Shown here: piece after piece, positions 8,214-17,447 of the stretch
Layout of the letters: every line of letters begins with the position of its first letter
How positions within the stretch are numbered: the first letter of the stretch is position 1
Assembly (NCBI RefSeq): GCF_013337045.2
Contig: NZ_CP118259.1
Span: 3,674,001-3,738,000 of the forward strand
DNA: 64,000 bases
Origin: Agrobacterium vitis
GTDB lineage: Bacteria; Pseudomonadota; Alphaproteobacteria; Rhizobiales; Rhizobiaceae
Direction of reading: 5' to 3'
The notes under the pieces: generated by a model
Database searches by the model: none
What the model was told of the DNA's origin: nothing
The model's input: only the letters and a program-made list of their open reading frames with translations
Translations under genes and position numbers: made by a program

Positions 8214-9787
8214 TTGTAAATATAGCCGACGGTGCCGTGATAGGCGCCGTTTGCCGTGGCTTCCTTGCGACCGTAAACTTTGTTGACGCGGTTCAGGAAA
8301 TACATGGCGCCGTCTCCGGCAGGATTGAAATTGTCGTCGGGACGCGCCAGCGCATTGCGGGTGACGGGCCGGACCAGATAGGGCGTGGCAATGATCACCA
8401 GTTCGGTTTCGTTGCGCACGAAATCCTTGCTGCGAAACAGCGTGCCGAAGATCGGGATTTTCGAAATACCCGGCAGTCCAGACATGGCCTGACGGACATT
8501 GTCCTGAACCAGACCGGCAATCACAATCGATCCACCGGAGGGCAGCTCGACCGTGGTCGAGGCTTCGCGCTTGCGGATCGACAGATAGGTGGAACCAGGG
8601 ATGGACGCATCCGAATTGCCCTCTACCACCGATCCTTCATAGGTCGGTTCGGAAACATTGGTTTCGATCGCCAGGCTGATACGGCCCGGAGACAGCACGA
8701 CTGGCCGGAAGTTCAGCTGAATACCGTAATCGACGGTCGAGGTCGTGCGAGAGACGGTTTTCTCCCCGGTGGTGCTGTCGGTGCTGATTTCCTGGCCGGC
8801 TGCCAGACGATATTCGCCGCCAACATAGAATTTCGCCTGTTCACCGGAAATTGCCGTCAGGCTGGGCTCAGCCAGCGTGCGCATCACACCCGCCTGTTCC
8901 ATGGCGTTGACATAAGCGCTGATGCCAAAGCTGCCGAAGGTCTTGGAAATCGTGGCGGTCCCGCCGACGTCGACGGAATTGCCGAGGTTGGAAGGATTGG
9001 CGTAGCTGATGCCGCTGGTGCCATCCGTAGCGCTGGCGCTGACGCCAAGCTGTTTCAGCACCTGACGGCTGACTTCGGCAACGGTGACTTTCAGCGTGAC
9101 CTGATCTTCGCCTTCGATGGTCAGCATGTTGACGATCTGCGAGGTTTGACGATCTTCCGCATAGATCGCCACCGCTCCGTCGCCGCTGCTGTTGCTGGTT
9201 GCGGTTTCTCCGCGGGTGGTGGCTTCACCACCCTGGAGGAAAGCCTTGGCTAGGCTGACGGCCCGCGACGAATCCTGCGGGGTGCGCACTGTGCCGCTCA
9301 GCACCACGTTGTCAGAGATGATCTCGACCTTGATATTGGACTCAGGGATGAACCGGCTCAGGTTGGTTTGCAGACCCTCGATATCCCGTTCGATTTGCAG
9401 ATCGAGACTGACGATCTCGCGGCCATCCGCCCCGAAAATGAAAATATTGGTCTGGCCGACCTTCTTGCCGAACAGATAGATCCGGCGGGAGGTGCGGGTG
9501 ACGGCATCGGCCAGTTCCGGATCGGCCACCAGGATATCATGCGCATCTTCCGGCAGATCGACGACGATGGCCTTGTTGAGGCCAAGCTTCAGGTCACGCC
9601 GCACACCGGGGCCGGTTTGGGCGATGCGCACCAGGCTCTGGGCACCGGCGGCGAGCGCGTCGGCACGCCAGACAAGCATATTTTCTCCCGGCAAGCCGGT
9701 AATCGACAGGCCGAGCGAAAGGCTGCCGGTGATCATGATCCGCAGCAGGCGGGCAGGGGCGAGGCGCATGGAAAATCGTCCGTTCAT
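8210..9787 (-). CDS. cpaC: Flp pilus secretin CpaC (RcpA)
   Basis: The product is 525 residues. In order: a signal peptide (residues about 1-45), a pilus-formation N-terminal domain (LKLGLNKAIVVDLPEDA onward), a BON-like region (IKVEIISDNVVLSGTVRTP) and the C-terminal secretin domain ending with GLPGISKIPIFGTLF and ELVIIATPYLVRP. It forms the outer-membrane channel through which the Flp pilus passes. The start overlaps the cpaB stop by 4 bases and the stop overlaps the cpaD start by 4 bases. Length and motifs are normal for the family. Confidence 0.95.
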   Translation of the reverse strand: MNGRFSMRLAPARLLRIMITGSLSLGLSITGLPGENMLVWRADALAAGAQSLVRIAQTGPGVRRDLKLGLNKAIVVDLPEDAHDILVADPELADAVTRTSRRIYLFGKKVGQTNIFIFGADGREIVSLDLQIERDIEGLQTNLSRFIPESNIKVEIISDNVVLSGTVRTPQDSSRAVSLAKAFLQGGEATTRGETATSNSSGDGAVAIYAEDRQTSQIVNMLTIEGEDQVTLKVTVAEVSRQVLKQLGVSASATDGTSGISYANPSNLGNSVDVGGTATISKTFGSFGISAYVNAMEQAGVMRTLAEPSLTAISGEQAKFYVGGEYRLAAGQEISTDSTTGEKTVSRTTSTVDYGIQLNFRPVVLSPGRISLAIETNVSEPTYEGSVVEGNSDASIPGSTYLSIRKREASTTVELPSGGSIVIAGLVQDNVRQAMSGLPGISKIPIFGTLFRSKDFVRNETELVIIATPYLVRPVTRNALARPDDNFNPAGDGAMYFLNRVNKVYGRKEATANGAYHGTVGYIYK

Positions 9788-10593
9788 TGTTTTGCAGCTC
9801 CCGCGCTCTTGACGATCTGCCCGGATTTGATGACCTGCACCTGTGGCCCACCGCTATCGCCGCTCAGCAGGTAGCTGGCGGAACTATTGTCCTGCTCCTG
9901 GGCATCCGCCACTGAGCGCAGCGCCAGTGACAGGCGCTCGGCCATCTGCTGGGCAACCGTCAGCACCTTGGTTTGCTCCGGTGTGAGTTCCAGTGTTGCG
10001 GTGGTGCCGATGACCGAACGGGTGCCGTCGTTCTTTTCCTCGATCTGCTGGTCGATGGCGAGAACGCGGACATTGGACAGCACGGTTTCGGTCAGATGGT
10101 TATCGTTATCGCCCTTGCGGACCATGATTACGTCGACCCGGTCATTGGGCAGGATGAAGCCGCCAGCACCGGTTGCCACGGAAATTTCCGTGGAGATTGC
10201 CCGCTTTCCGGCTGGAAGCAGCGCTGAAAGGGTCCGGCTGGAGGCGTCGGCGATCTTTTCGATTCGGATCGGCTCACCTTCGAAAATCGGTAGCCGCACG
10301 ACAAGCCCGGCGAGGTCGCTCAAGGCCTGGGGACGGTTCTCTTCCGTCACGAAACCGTCGACCAGGTCGGTCTTCGGCCAGTCCATCCAGCGCATGGCCT
10401 TATCGGTCAGGCGGGCGCCGACCGGCAGGCTGGCGGCGGCGATCAGCACCTTGGTGGTCGGTTCCTTCGTCACCACAGGCTCGGATTGCTGCACCACGAC
10501 GCGCTTTTGCCCGCTCAGCCCCATGGCCAGCAGACCGGCCAGACCGGCCGCGGCCACGGCGACGAAGAGAATGAGAATGCGGGCGGGCTTCAT
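9784..10593 (-). CDS. cpaB: Flp pilus assembly protein CpaB (RcpC)
   Basis: The product is 269 residues with an N-terminal membrane anchor (ILILFVAVAAAGLAGLLAM), a SAF domain (residues about 47-110, VLIAAASLPVGARLTDKAM) and an RcpC-type domain (ISTEISVATGAGGFILPNDRVDVIMV). CpaB proteins sit in the periplasm next to the secretin and are needed for pilus assembly. It is 110 bases downstream of cpaA; that gap holds an inverted repeat, so expression could be adjusted here. Confidence 0.94.
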   Translation of the reverse strand: MKPARILILFVAVAAAGLAGLLAMGLSGQKRVVVQQSEPVVTKEPTTKVLIAAASLPVGARLTDKAMRWMDWPKTDLVDGFVTEENRPQALSDLAGLVVRLPIFEGEPIRIEKIADASSRTLSALLPAGKRAISTEISVATGAGGFILPNDRVDVIMVRKGDNDNHLTETVLSNVRVLAIDQQIEEKNDGTRSVIGTTATLELTPEQTKVLTVAQQMAERLSLALRSVADAQEQDNSSASYLLSGDSGGPQVQVIKSGQIVKSAGAAKQ

Positions 10594-10600
10594 GGTCTGT

Positions 10601-10688
10601 CCTTAAGTCGGCGGAAGCTTTCTTAAGGTCGAAAAGAACAGAAATTGGTGTAATTATAGTTAACAACCGCCTTACTGGCGTGGTTAAC
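10601..10688. promoter_or_regulatory. Inverted repeats between cpaA and cpaB
   Basis: Two symmetrical elements lie in the 110-base gap: CCTTAAG (10601-10607) with CTTAAGG (10622-10628), and GTTAACAACCGCC (10659-10671) with GGCGTGGTTAAC (10677-10688). They may form mRNA hairpins or bind a regulator. Several TTAA half-sites recall CtrA sites, but none has the TTAA-N7-TTAA spacing. Confidence 0.35.
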
Positions 10689-10703
10689 AAAATATTGCCG
10701 GAT

Positions 10704-11222
10704 TTAGTTCGGCGAAACTGTCGCCAAGGCCAATGTCACCACTGGGGCACTGAGAAAACTGCAAAAACCGCCAATGGCGATGGCAATACCATAGGGAATT
10801 TTTTTCTCGACAATCAGCGAGCGCGGCAGGCGCAGTCCAAGGGCCATTACTGTATTGGCCTGGCTGCGCAAAGCCAGGATCATCAGGGTCAGCACGCCGC
10901 CGAACACCGCGACTTCAATCAGAAATTCCACCAGGCTGATATTGAAACCATACCATACGGCAGCAGCCGTCAAAAGCTTGGCGTCGCCGCCGCCCATGAC
11001 GTTTAATGCAAACAGCGTGAAGCAACCGAAAAACACGATCAGACCCGCCGTGAGATGCAGTCCGGCCAATCCTATAGGCAGGCCCAACACCAGAGCGAGG
11101 ATGGCAAAACCGATAAGCAGCACAAGGGGGATCGCATTGGGGATCTTCATCTCGAACAGATCTGTAAAGGCCGCCAGCGCCAGACAAAGAGGAAAAATCA
11201 GTGACAGCGTGACAGCCAGCAT
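10704..11222 (-). CDS. cpaA: Prepilin peptidase CpaA (TadV), A24 family
   Basis: The product is 172 residues and almost entirely membrane helices. The two aspartates of the A24 aspartic peptidases are at D21 (FTDLFEMKIPNA) and D80 (MGGGDAKLL). It cleaves the Flp prepilins and TadE-like pseudopilins after the glycine before the processed N-terminus. The start at 11222 gives the usual length and begins the first helix. Longer starts at 11279 or 11315 add a non-conserved leader without a ribosome site. It follows the first pilin gene by about 200 bases, with a terminator in between. Confidence 0.9.
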   Translation of the reverse strand: MLAVTLSLIFPLCLALAAFTDLFEMKIPNAIPLVLLIGFAILALVLGLPIGLAGLHLTAGLIVFFGCFTLFALNVMGGGDAKLLTAAAVWYGFNISLVEFLIEVAVFGGVLTLMILALRSQANTVMALGLRLPRSLIVEKKIPYGIAIAIGGFCSFLSAPVVTLALATVSPN

Positions 11223-11360
11223 GGCGGATGAACCCTTTGACGACGTGATTTTAAAGAATCGACCATGGCGCAAAGCCATTACCGAATCATTCTCTGGACT
11301 GAAAATTCTGGTCACTCAGAATATTTGGGGTGGGAAATATTTAAGGTAAGCTCTCCCGTC

Positions 11361-11394
11361 CATTAAAGAGAAAAGCCGCCCTTGCGAGGCGGCT
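11361..11394 (-). terminator. Terminator after the cpaA-proximal Flp pilin gene
   Basis: AGCCGCC and GGCGGCT (7 bp) with a 7-base loop, followed on the minus strand by TTTCTCTTT. It should limit read-through from the highly expressed pilin gene into cpaA. The decamer GAGGCGGCTC of the stem region is repeated at 11406-11415. Confidence 0.75.
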
Positions 11395-11424
11395 CTTATA
11401 GCCTTGAGGCGGCTCGTTTCAAGC

Positions 11425-11610
11425 TTACTTGGTTGCGTCCGCACCCTTATTCATCTGCGTTGTCAGGTTATTAAAGGTGTTGCCAATGCTGGTACCGAGT
11501 GTGGTTGCGCCAGCAACGAGTGCAACGGAAATCAGAGCGGCGATCAGGCCGTATTCGATGGCCGTTGCACCGGATTCATCTTTCATAAAACGTGCGAAAA
11601 ACTTGGACAT
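11425..11610 (-). CDS. pilA: Flp/Fap-type major pilin, copy 1
   Basis: The product is a 61-residue Flp prepilin. The short basic leader MSKFFARFMKDESG ends at G14; CpaA should cleave between G14 and A15, leaving ATAIEYGLIAALISVALV with the invariant Glu5-Tyr6 pair of Flp pilins. The rest is the assembly helix and a short polar tail (NNLTTQMNKGADATK). An in-frame GTG six codons upstream is possible, but the ATG fits the family. It is a close paralog of the pilin at 11798-11983; they differ mainly in the tail. Which copy is the main pilin cannot be told from sequence. Confidence 0.92.
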   Translation of the reverse strand: MSKFFARFMKDESGATAIEYGLIAALISVALVAGATTLGTSIGNTFNNLTTQMNKGADATK

Positions 11611-11797
11611 GCGCTTTTCATGCTCCACAGTGTTGTTCTGATCAGTGAAATGTTTCTACTGATCGGTTGACGTAAAAATGCAGATCGGCATCCTGTTAGG
11701 GTATTTCACTCTGCATTGAACCGGTGAGATATTCTAAAGTTTTAAGAATTTTCAGACAAGAAAATGCCCTAATATCTTATCAGCTTTAGCAACGACA

Positions 11798-11983
11798 TTA
11801 CTTGGATGCTGTGGCCGCCTTATTCATCTGCGTAGTCAGATTGGTGAACGTATTGTTCAGGCTCGAGCCGAGCGACGTTGCGCCAGCCACGAGTGCGACG
11901 GAAATCAAAGCGGCGATCAAACCGTATTCGATGGCGGTTGCGCCGGATTCGTCCTTCATAAAACGTGCGAAAATCTTGGACAT
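11798..11983 (-). CDS. Flp/Fap-type pilin, copy 2
   Basis: The product is a 61-residue prepilin with leader MSKIFARFMKDESG, cleavage before ATAIEYGLIAALIS and tail NLTTQMNKAATASK. The start is set by AGGAG about 6 bases upstream of the ATG at 11983; the frame is open further upstream but has no such site at the other ATGs. It is the promoter-proximal pilin gene, 187 bases before copy 1. The region upstream is divergent with the pilus N-terminal-domain gene at 12359. The two copies almost certainly arose by tandem duplication. Confidence 0.92.
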   Translation of the reverse strand: MSKIFARFMKDESGATAIEYGLIAALISVALVAGATSLGSSLNNTFTNLTTQMNKAATASK

Positions 11984-12358
11984 GCTCTTCTCCTGCTCCA
12001 TAAGGTTTTTCTTATCCGCCAACTATTTTTGTTGTCCGGTTGAGCTGAAATTACAGGTCGCCGCATTGCTATCGCCTTAAGAAAACAAGTTAATTATCCT
12101 TGAACGGCAGCTTGATTTCAGTGTGGTAAATGAAGCCGAAAGATAGTCGGAAAAATTGTATTCACTCCGGAAAAAGGCCAGCCTACAGCATGTTTACATG
12201 CAAAATTATGCAAGTATGTGTCAGTTGTGGCCGCTGATATGCCAGTGTTTATTGCGAGATGAACCGTATTATGTCCTGACAGGAGACGGTGGCTTTAGGG
12301 TTCATTTACCATTTTATCTCAATCTATGGATCTGATCTGCACGAGAGAAATATTTTCC
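11984..12358. other. Divergent regulatory region between pilin and pilus N-domain genes
   Basis: This stretch of 375 bases is AT-rich compared with its neighbours and has no credible gene. It should carry the pilin promoter (minus) and the promoter of the 12359 gene (plus). Two ATGCAA copies exactly 10 bases apart (12198 and 12208) would face the same side of the helix and could be a binding site. A 7-base inverted pair ATGAACC/GGTTCAT lies near 12260-12305. No sigma factor match is convincing. Confidence 0.4.
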
Positions 12359-12805
12359 ATGACATTGACGATGTCGTTTCGCTGCTGTTTTGCGTTATTG
12401 CTTGCGGGAATGTCGACAGTTTCCGGCACAGCGCATGCTGAAGACCCGCTTTTGCGCGTGGTCATGAACCAGGCCCGCATTCTCAAACTCGATCGGCCGG
12501 TCAGCAAGGTCATCATCGGCAATGAGAAAGTCGCCGATGCCACCGTGGCAGACCCGAAAACCATCGTGTTGACGGGGCGAAGCTTCGGAACGACGAATTT
12601 GGTTCTGCTTGACAGCCAGGGCAATGCGATTTTCGACGAGCGCATTCTTGTCTCTATCGATGAAGCCAATACAGTGCGGCTATACAAACAGACGCAACGC
12701 ACCGTTCTGTCCTGCACGCCAAGCTGCGAGCAGCATTCGCAGTCTGGAAATTCCACTGGAGATGCGTCCTCCAGCAACAGTACGTCAAGCGTCACCGCCC
12801 AATAG
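12359..12805 (+). CDS. Pilus-formation N-terminal-domain protein (CpaC N-domain paralog)
   Basis: The product is about 148 residues. A signal peptide ends near GTAHA/EDP. The mature part is one domain (VMNQARILKLDRPVSKVIIGN, then ADPKTIVLTGRSFGTTNLVL) that matches the N-terminal domain of the CpaC secretin encoded on the other strand. The tail is Ser/Gln/Asn-rich with two cysteines (LSCTPSCEQ). It has no secretin domain. It may join the pilus machine in the periplasm as an accessory to CpaC; that is inference. The start at 12359 places the signal peptide best; an in-frame ATG at 12326 is also open. Confidence 0.75.
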   Translation: MTLTMSFRCCFALLLAGMSTVSGTAHAEDPLLRVVMNQARILKLDRPVSKVIIGNEKVADATVADPKTIVLTGRSFGTTNLVLLDSQGNAIFDERILVSIDEANTVRLYKQTQRTVLSCTPSCEQHSQSGNSTGDASSSNSTSSVTAQ

Positions 12806-13037
12806 CGGTAAGCGCGAAAACACTGGGCGGATATGGCGGGCGTTATCGGCTATATCTTTCCTGAATTCGCTCCTGCATAAGAAATCATGCAGTAATAACA
12901 TGAATTTATTCAGAATATCTAAAATTAATTTTTTGGTCGTTTCCGTATCATCCTGTTCAAACTGAAGGAATTCGGCAACGAAAATTAAATAGATCCAGCC
13001 CTAGCTTGCTATCAGGCACAACAACCGGCATTCAGCG

Positions 13038-13661
13038 ATGGTCTTTCCAGATGGCACCCGTGACAAACGCGACGGACGATGGCGCAGATGGATATTAGCG
13101 GCCAGGCGTTTGCGTCGTTCCCGTGACGGATCGGCGGCCATCGAATTCGCCATTCTGGCCATTCCTTACTTCCTGATCATTTTTGCCATTCTGGAAACAT
13201 TCGTGGCTTTCATTGCGGAGCAGACCGTCAATTCAGCGGTCGACACGCTCGGCAGGCAATTGCGCACCGGCAATATCACCTATAACCAGGCCCGTAGCAC
13301 CGATAAAACGGCCACGGAATTCCGTCAGTTGTTCTGCAACGAGATTTCCTTTCTCCTCACCTGCGACGCGGATGAAGTCGCGACGCCCAACCGGCTCTGG
13401 CTCGATGTGCGAACCTTCTCGGCGTTTTCTGCCATGCCCACCACCATCGCCACGACGGCGGGCAGTCTCGATACGTCCAGTTTTGCCTTCACGCCGGGTG
13501 GAGCAAGTTCGATCAATATGCTGCGCGCCTTTTATTATTGGCCGGTCACCACGGATCTTGTCCGTCCCTATATCGCCACGATCCATCGCCCCGGCGTTTC
13601 CAGCAACTCAGATTATCTGATCGTGTCGACCATGGCATTCCAGAACGAGAATTATCCATGA
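13038..13661 (+). CDS. TadE-like pseudopilin
   Basis: The product is 207 residues. A basic N-terminus is followed by RDGSAAIEFAILAIPYFLII, the TadE/TadG prepilin-type signature: glycine, then a helix with Glu five residues on. The remainder is a periplasmic domain with two cysteines (FCNEISFLLTCDAD). TadE-type pseudopilins are cut by the prepilin peptidase and are needed for Flp pilus formation. The gene overlaps the next TadE-like gene by 4 bases (ATGA), so the pair is one operon. It is transcribed away from the main cpa operon. Confidence 0.85.
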   Translation: MVFPDGTRDKRDGRWRRWILAARRLRRSRDGSAAIEFAILAIPYFLIIFAILETFVAFIAEQTVNSAVDTLGRQLRTGNITYNQARSTDKTATEFRQLFCNEISFLLTCDADEVATPNRLWLDVRTFSAFSAMPTTIATTAGSLDTSSFAFTPGGASSINMLRAFYYWPVTTDLVRPYIATIHRPGVSSNSDYLIVSTMAFQNENYP

Positions 13662-14242
13662 GGTCGATATCTGTGTTGATGTTGCGTCTGTGCAGACCTT
13701 TCCAGCGATTGGCCGTGGATCGATCCGGCGTGGGCGCGGTGGAGTTTGCCCTCATCGTGCCCTTGCTTCTGGTTCTGTATCTGGGGGCGTTCGAACTCAC
13801 CATGGCGCTCAGCGTTTCCCAGCGCGCCACCACCAGCGCCGGGGCCATCGCCGATATCGTCGCGCGCCAGCAGACAACGGTCAACAAGACCTTTCTGGCG
13901 ACTATGCCGGATGTGCTGAAAGCCATGTTCGCGCCAACAGCGACCACGGGCTATGCGCTGAAGATCACCGGCATCAAGGTGGACAGCAATGTCAAGGCGA
14001 CGATTGCCTGGTCCTGGGCGCAGGATGGATCCAAACCCTATGAAACAGGTGCAACGGTGACACTTCCGTCCGGCATGGCGGCTGCCAATGCCTTTTTTGT
14101 CCACGCGGAGCTGACTGTGCCGCATGAGCTTGTCACCTATCTGCCGGGATTTTCGGGATCGAGCGTCAACACCATTACCATCGCCAGGGATTATTACTTC
14201 CGTCAGCGGGAGAACGGTGAAATTGCCTGCTCGGATTGCTGA
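13658..14242 (+). CDS. TadE-like pseudopilin, second copy
   Basis: The product is 194 residues. VDRSGVGAVEFALIVPLLLVLY (residues about 20-41) is the cleavage site and helix of TadE-type pseudopilins, with the Glu after the glycine. A periplasmic domain of about 140 residues follows, ending in a tail with two cysteines (GEIACSDC). The ATG at 13658 overlaps the previous stop as ATGA; the frame is open upstream but only inside the neighbour gene. A TadG protein with a von Willebrand domain is not present in this window. Confidence 0.87.
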   Translation: MRSISVLMLRLCRPFQRLAVDRSGVGAVEFALIVPLLLVLYLGAFELTMALSVSQRATTSAGAIADIVARQQTTVNKTFLATMPDVLKAMFAPTATTGYALKITGIKVDSNVKATIAWSWAQDGSKPYETGATVTLPSGMAAANAFFVHAELTVPHELVTYLPGFSGSSVNTITIARDYYFRQRENGEIACSDC

Positions 14243-14388
14243 TTTGATCAGAGATTTGCCATTGCCTGCCTAAATGTCTATTCAATCCGTCCGATTGATA
14301 TTCAACTGCCCGATGCTGCCTGATTTCATTTTAATCCCGAAGTGGTTCAAGGTGAAATGCAAGGCAAGACCGGGCTGACGGGTGAAGC

Positions 14389-15609
14389 ATGGCGCGAGCC
14401 TTTCTGTTTGTTCTCGATTCCTTCGGTGTCGGCGGCGCCCCCGATGCGCCAGCCTATGGCGATGAGGGGGCCGATACGCTGGGCCATATCGCAGAATTCT
14501 GCGCCGCCGGTGCCGGAGACCGCGATGGCCTGAGAGCCGGACCCCTGATGTTGCCGAACCTGTCGGCGCTGGGCCTGTTGCAGATTGCCAGCCTGGCCAG
14601 CGGCAGCCTGCCTGCGGGCATGGACCTGCCGGAGCGGGTCTTTGGTCTTTACGGTGCGGCCAATGAAGTGTCCCGGGGCAAGGATACACCGTCCGGCCAT
14701 TGGGAAATTGCTGGCACGCCGGTCATGTTCGACTGGGGTTATTTCCCGCAAGAAGGCGATGCCTTTCCAGCCGATCTCGTCGCCGAGATCTGCAAACGCG
14801 CCGATCTTCCCGGAATCCTCGGCAATTGTCATGCCTCCGGCACTGACATCCTGGCCCGGTTGGGCGAAGAGCATTGCCGAACGGGCCAGCCGATCTGCTA
14901 CACATCCTCCGACAGCGTCTTCCAGATTGCCGCCCATGAGCACGTGTTCGGGTTGGAGCGTTTGCTAAGGCTCTGCGAAATTGTCAGGGAGTTGCTGACC
15001 CCCTACAGGATTGGCCGGGTGATCGCCCGCCCCTTTATCGGCAATAGCGCTTCGAATTTCCAACGCACTGGCAATCGGCGGGATTATTCGGTCCTGCCTC
15101 CGGAGCCGACGCTGCTCGACCGGCTGAGTGAAGCGGGCCGCACGGTGCATGCGATTGGCAAGATCGGTGATATCTTCGCCCATCAGGGGACGGGCCGCGA
15201 AATCAAGGCGAATGGCAATGCCGCACTAATGGAGACGACGCTGGCGGTGATGGATGAGGCAGCAGAGGGCGATCTGGTTTTCACCAATTTCGTCGATTTC
15301 GATATGCTCTACGGCCATCGCCGCGATGTGCCGGGCTATGCTGCGGCGCTTGAAGCCTTCGATCTCTGGCTGCCGGATGTCTACCGCAAGCTTATCCCCG
15401 GCGACATGGTGATCCTGACCGCCGATCATGGTTGCGATCCGACCTGGCGTGGCACCGATCATACGCGTGAGCGGGTGCCGATCATGGCGTTCGGTCCCGG
15501 CATCCGGGCGCGTTCTCTCGGTATTCGCGACACCTATGCGGATATCGGTGAGACAATTGCGGCCCATCTCGGCATTGCTCCGGGTCGCCATGGCGGGAGT
15601 TTCCTATGA
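14389..15609 (+). CDS. deoB: Phosphopentomutase
   Basis: The product is 406 residues, normal length. It interconverts (deoxy)ribose 1-phosphate and 5-phosphate, joining nucleoside phosphorolysis to the aldolase DeoC and the pentose-phosphate pathway. It belongs to the alkaline-phosphatase superfamily. Metal ligands are visible in [16 protein letters not shown] (Asp10) and near the end in [12 protein letters not shown] and [11 protein letters not shown]; the phosphorylated Thr lies in the EGADTLGHI region. The start follows GGTGAAGC. The gene overlaps add by 4 bases, so deoB-add form an operon. The other deo genes lie 25 kb away at 39567-42852. Confidence 0.96.
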   Translation: MARAFLFVLDSFGVGGAPDAPAYGDEGADTLGHIAEFCAAGAGDRDGLRAGPLMLPNLSALGLLQIASLASGSLPAGMDLPERVFGLYGAANEVSRGKDTPSGHWEIAGTPVMFDWGYFPQEGDAFPADLVAEICKRADLPGILGNCHASGTDILARLGEEHCRTGQPICYTSSDSVFQIAAHEHVFGLERLLRLCEIVRELLTPYRIGRVIARPFIGNSASNFQRTGNRRDYSVLPPEPTLLDRLSEAGRTVHAIGKIGDIFAHQGTGREIKANGNAALMETTLAVMDEAAEGDLVFTNFVDFDMLYGHRRDVPGYAAALEAFDLWLPDVYRKLIPGDMVILTADHGCDPTWRGTDHTRERVPIMAFGPGIRARSLGIRDTYADIGETIAAHLGIAPGRHGGSFL

Positions 15610-16604
15610 CCGCATCGCTGTTGAAGGCCGAATTGCATTGCCATATCGAAGGTGCGGCGCCTCCGGCTCTGGTCGCGGCCCAAGCCGAGAAATACGGTAT
15701 CGACGCCAGCAGTTTTATCCGCAATGGCGCGTATGTCTGGGAGGATTTCACCAGTTTCATAGCGGCCTATGATTTTGTCGCCTCGGTGTTTCGCAGCGAA
15801 GAGGATTTTGCCGCCCTGGCTGAGGCCTATCTGAGCGAACTGGCGAGCGTCAATACGATCTATAGCGAGCTATTTGTTTCGCCTGACCATGGCGAGGCGG
15901 TGGGACTGTCCGCCGAAGCCTATATCGAAGGGTTGGCGGAGGGCATTGTCGCGGCCCGGGTCAAGACCGGTATCGAATGCCGGATGGTGATTATCGGCGA
16001 ACGGCATCTGGGGCCGGAAAACGTCCTGCGCCGGGCGAAATGGCTGGCCGATTACCACCATCCGCTGATCACCGGTTTCAATATGGCGGGTGAGGAGCGG
16101 ATGAACCGAGTGGCGGATTACGCCCCGGCCTTCGACATCGCCCGTGAAGCGGGCTATGGCATTACCATCCATGCGGGCGAGCTCTGTGGAGCTTTCAGCG
16201 TTCGTGACGCGCTTGATCTGGTGCGTCCAAGCCGGATTGGCCATGGCGTGCGCGCGATTGAGGACGCTGATCTGGTACAGCGGCTGGCGGATGAGGGCGT
16301 GGTGCTGGAAGTCTGCCCGGCTTCCAATATCGCGCTCAAGGTGTTTGAGGATTATGCCAGCCATCCCATGCGCGACTTGGCTGATGCCGGGGTGCGGATA
16401 TGCATCAACTCCGACGATCCGCCGTTTTTCGCCACATCGCTGGCCAATGACTATGCCATCGCTGCGGAGATGGGATTTTCGGACGTCGAGATCGATGCCA
16501 TGACACGCACGGCGATCGAAGCGGCTTTCGTGGATGAGGCGACCCGCCAAAACCTGTTGCGGCGGCTGCAAGTGGCTGGTTCTGGGGATGAGGCAGCGAT
16601 TTAA
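15606..16604 (+). CDS. add: Adenosine deaminase
   Basis: The product is 332 residues. It converts adenosine and deoxyadenosine to the inosine forms, feeding purine nucleoside phosphorylase. Metal and catalytic residues are visible: [10 protein letters not shown] (HxH near residue 10), TIHAGELCG (His and catalytic Glu), RIGHGVRA (His) and [10 protein letters not shown] (Asp-Asp). The ATG overlaps the deoB stop (ATGA), so the two are co-translated. upp follows 84 bases later on the same strand. Confidence 0.95.
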   Translation: MTASLLKAELHCHIEGAAPPALVAAQAEKYGIDASSFIRNGAYVWEDFTSFIAAYDFVASVFRSEEDFAALAEAYLSELASVNTIYSELFVSPDHGEAVGLSAEAYIEGLAEGIVAARVKTGIECRMVIIGERHLGPENVLRRAKWLADYHHPLITGFNMAGEERMNRVADYAPAFDIAREAGYGITIHAGELCGAFSVRDALDLVRPSRIGHGVRAIEDADLVQRLADEGVVLEVCPASNIALKVFEDYASHPMRDLADAGVRICINSDDPPFFATSLANDYAIAAEMGFSDVEIDAMTRTAIEAAFVDEATRQNLLRRLQVAGSGDEAAI

Positions 16605-16688
16605 CGGCTGCAAGCCTTGCTCATCCCACCGATTCGTTGGAAGAAACATCACAGTCAGGAATAGAGCGGAAGAGACAAGAGGTTTCCC

Positions 16689-17318
16689 ATGGACGGCGTC
16701 ACAGTCATCAATCACCCCCTGGTGCAGCACAAGCTGACCTTCATGCGCCGCAAGGAAACCTCGACGGCGGGCTTTCGCCGGCTGTTGCGGGAAATCTCGA
16801 CGCTGCTCTGCTATGAAGTGACCCGCGATCTGGAACTGACCGTGGAAACCATCGAAACGCCGATGGTGGAAATGGAAGCACCGGTGCTGGAAGGCAAGAA
16901 GCTGGTGTTCGCCTCCATTCTGCGCGCCGGAAACGGCCTGCTGGAAGGCATGCTGGATCTGGTCCCCTCCGCCCGTGTCTCGCATGTCGGTGTCTACCGC
17001 GATCATGAGACCTTGCAGCCGGTCGAATATTACTTCAAGGCCCCGGAAAACCTGTCGGAGCGGCTGGTGATTGTCGTCGATCCGATGCTGGCCACCGGCA
17101 ATTCCTCCATTGCTGCCGTCGATAAGCTGAAGGAGCGCGGCGCCAAAAACCTGCGTTTCGTCTGCCTGTTGGCAGCTCCTGAGGGCTTGAAGCATTTCCG
17201 CGAAGCCCATCCAGACGTGCCGATCTTTACGGCGTCTATCGACAGCCATCTGAACGAGCAGGGCTACATCGTGCCGGGTCTTGGCGATGCTGGCGACCGG
17301 ATGTACGGCACCAAGTAA
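16689..17318 (+). CDS. upp: Uracil phosphoribosyltransferase
   Basis: The product is 209 residues, the usual length. It makes UMP from uracil and PRPP and so salvages the uracil released by pyrimidine phosphorolysis. The PRPP-binding loop is [13 protein letters not shown] (residues about 130-142), and the uracil-binding C-terminus is [19 protein letters not shown] ribosome site (AAGAGG) lies about 6 bases before the ATG. It is probably the last gene of the deoB-add-upp group, as a strong terminator follows. Confidence 0.96.
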   Translation: MDGVTVINHPLVQHKLTFMRRKETSTAGFRRLLREISTLLCYEVTRDLELTVETIETPMVEMEAPVLEGKKLVFASILRAGNGLLEGMLDLVPSARVSHVGVYRDHETLQPVEYYFKAPENLSERLVIVVDPMLATGNSSIAAVDKLKERGAKNLRFVCLLAAPEGLKHFREAHPDVPIFTASIDSHLNEQGYIVPGLGDAGDRMYGTK

Positions 17319-17344
17319 AATTTTCTTAACGACGAACGGCTTCG

Positions 17345-17376
17345 ACCCCGGCGTTTCCGACGCCGGGGTTTGCTTT
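17345..17376 (+). terminator. Terminator after upp
   Basis: A perfect 10-bp stem ACCCCGGCGT/ACGCCGGGGT with loop TTCCG, followed by TTGCTTTT, 26 bases after the upp stop. Confidence 0.88.
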
Positions 17377-17447
17377 TGAACGGTGATGTTAACCGGAGTG
17401 AAAGCTCGTCAGCGTTTTTATCTTCAAAACGGTGGGAGATTAACGCG

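Noticed and set aside
10601..10688. CtrA binding sites before cpaB
   Set aside because: Several TTAA half-sites exist, but none is spaced as TTAA-N7-TTAA. I kept only the inverted repeats as a feature.
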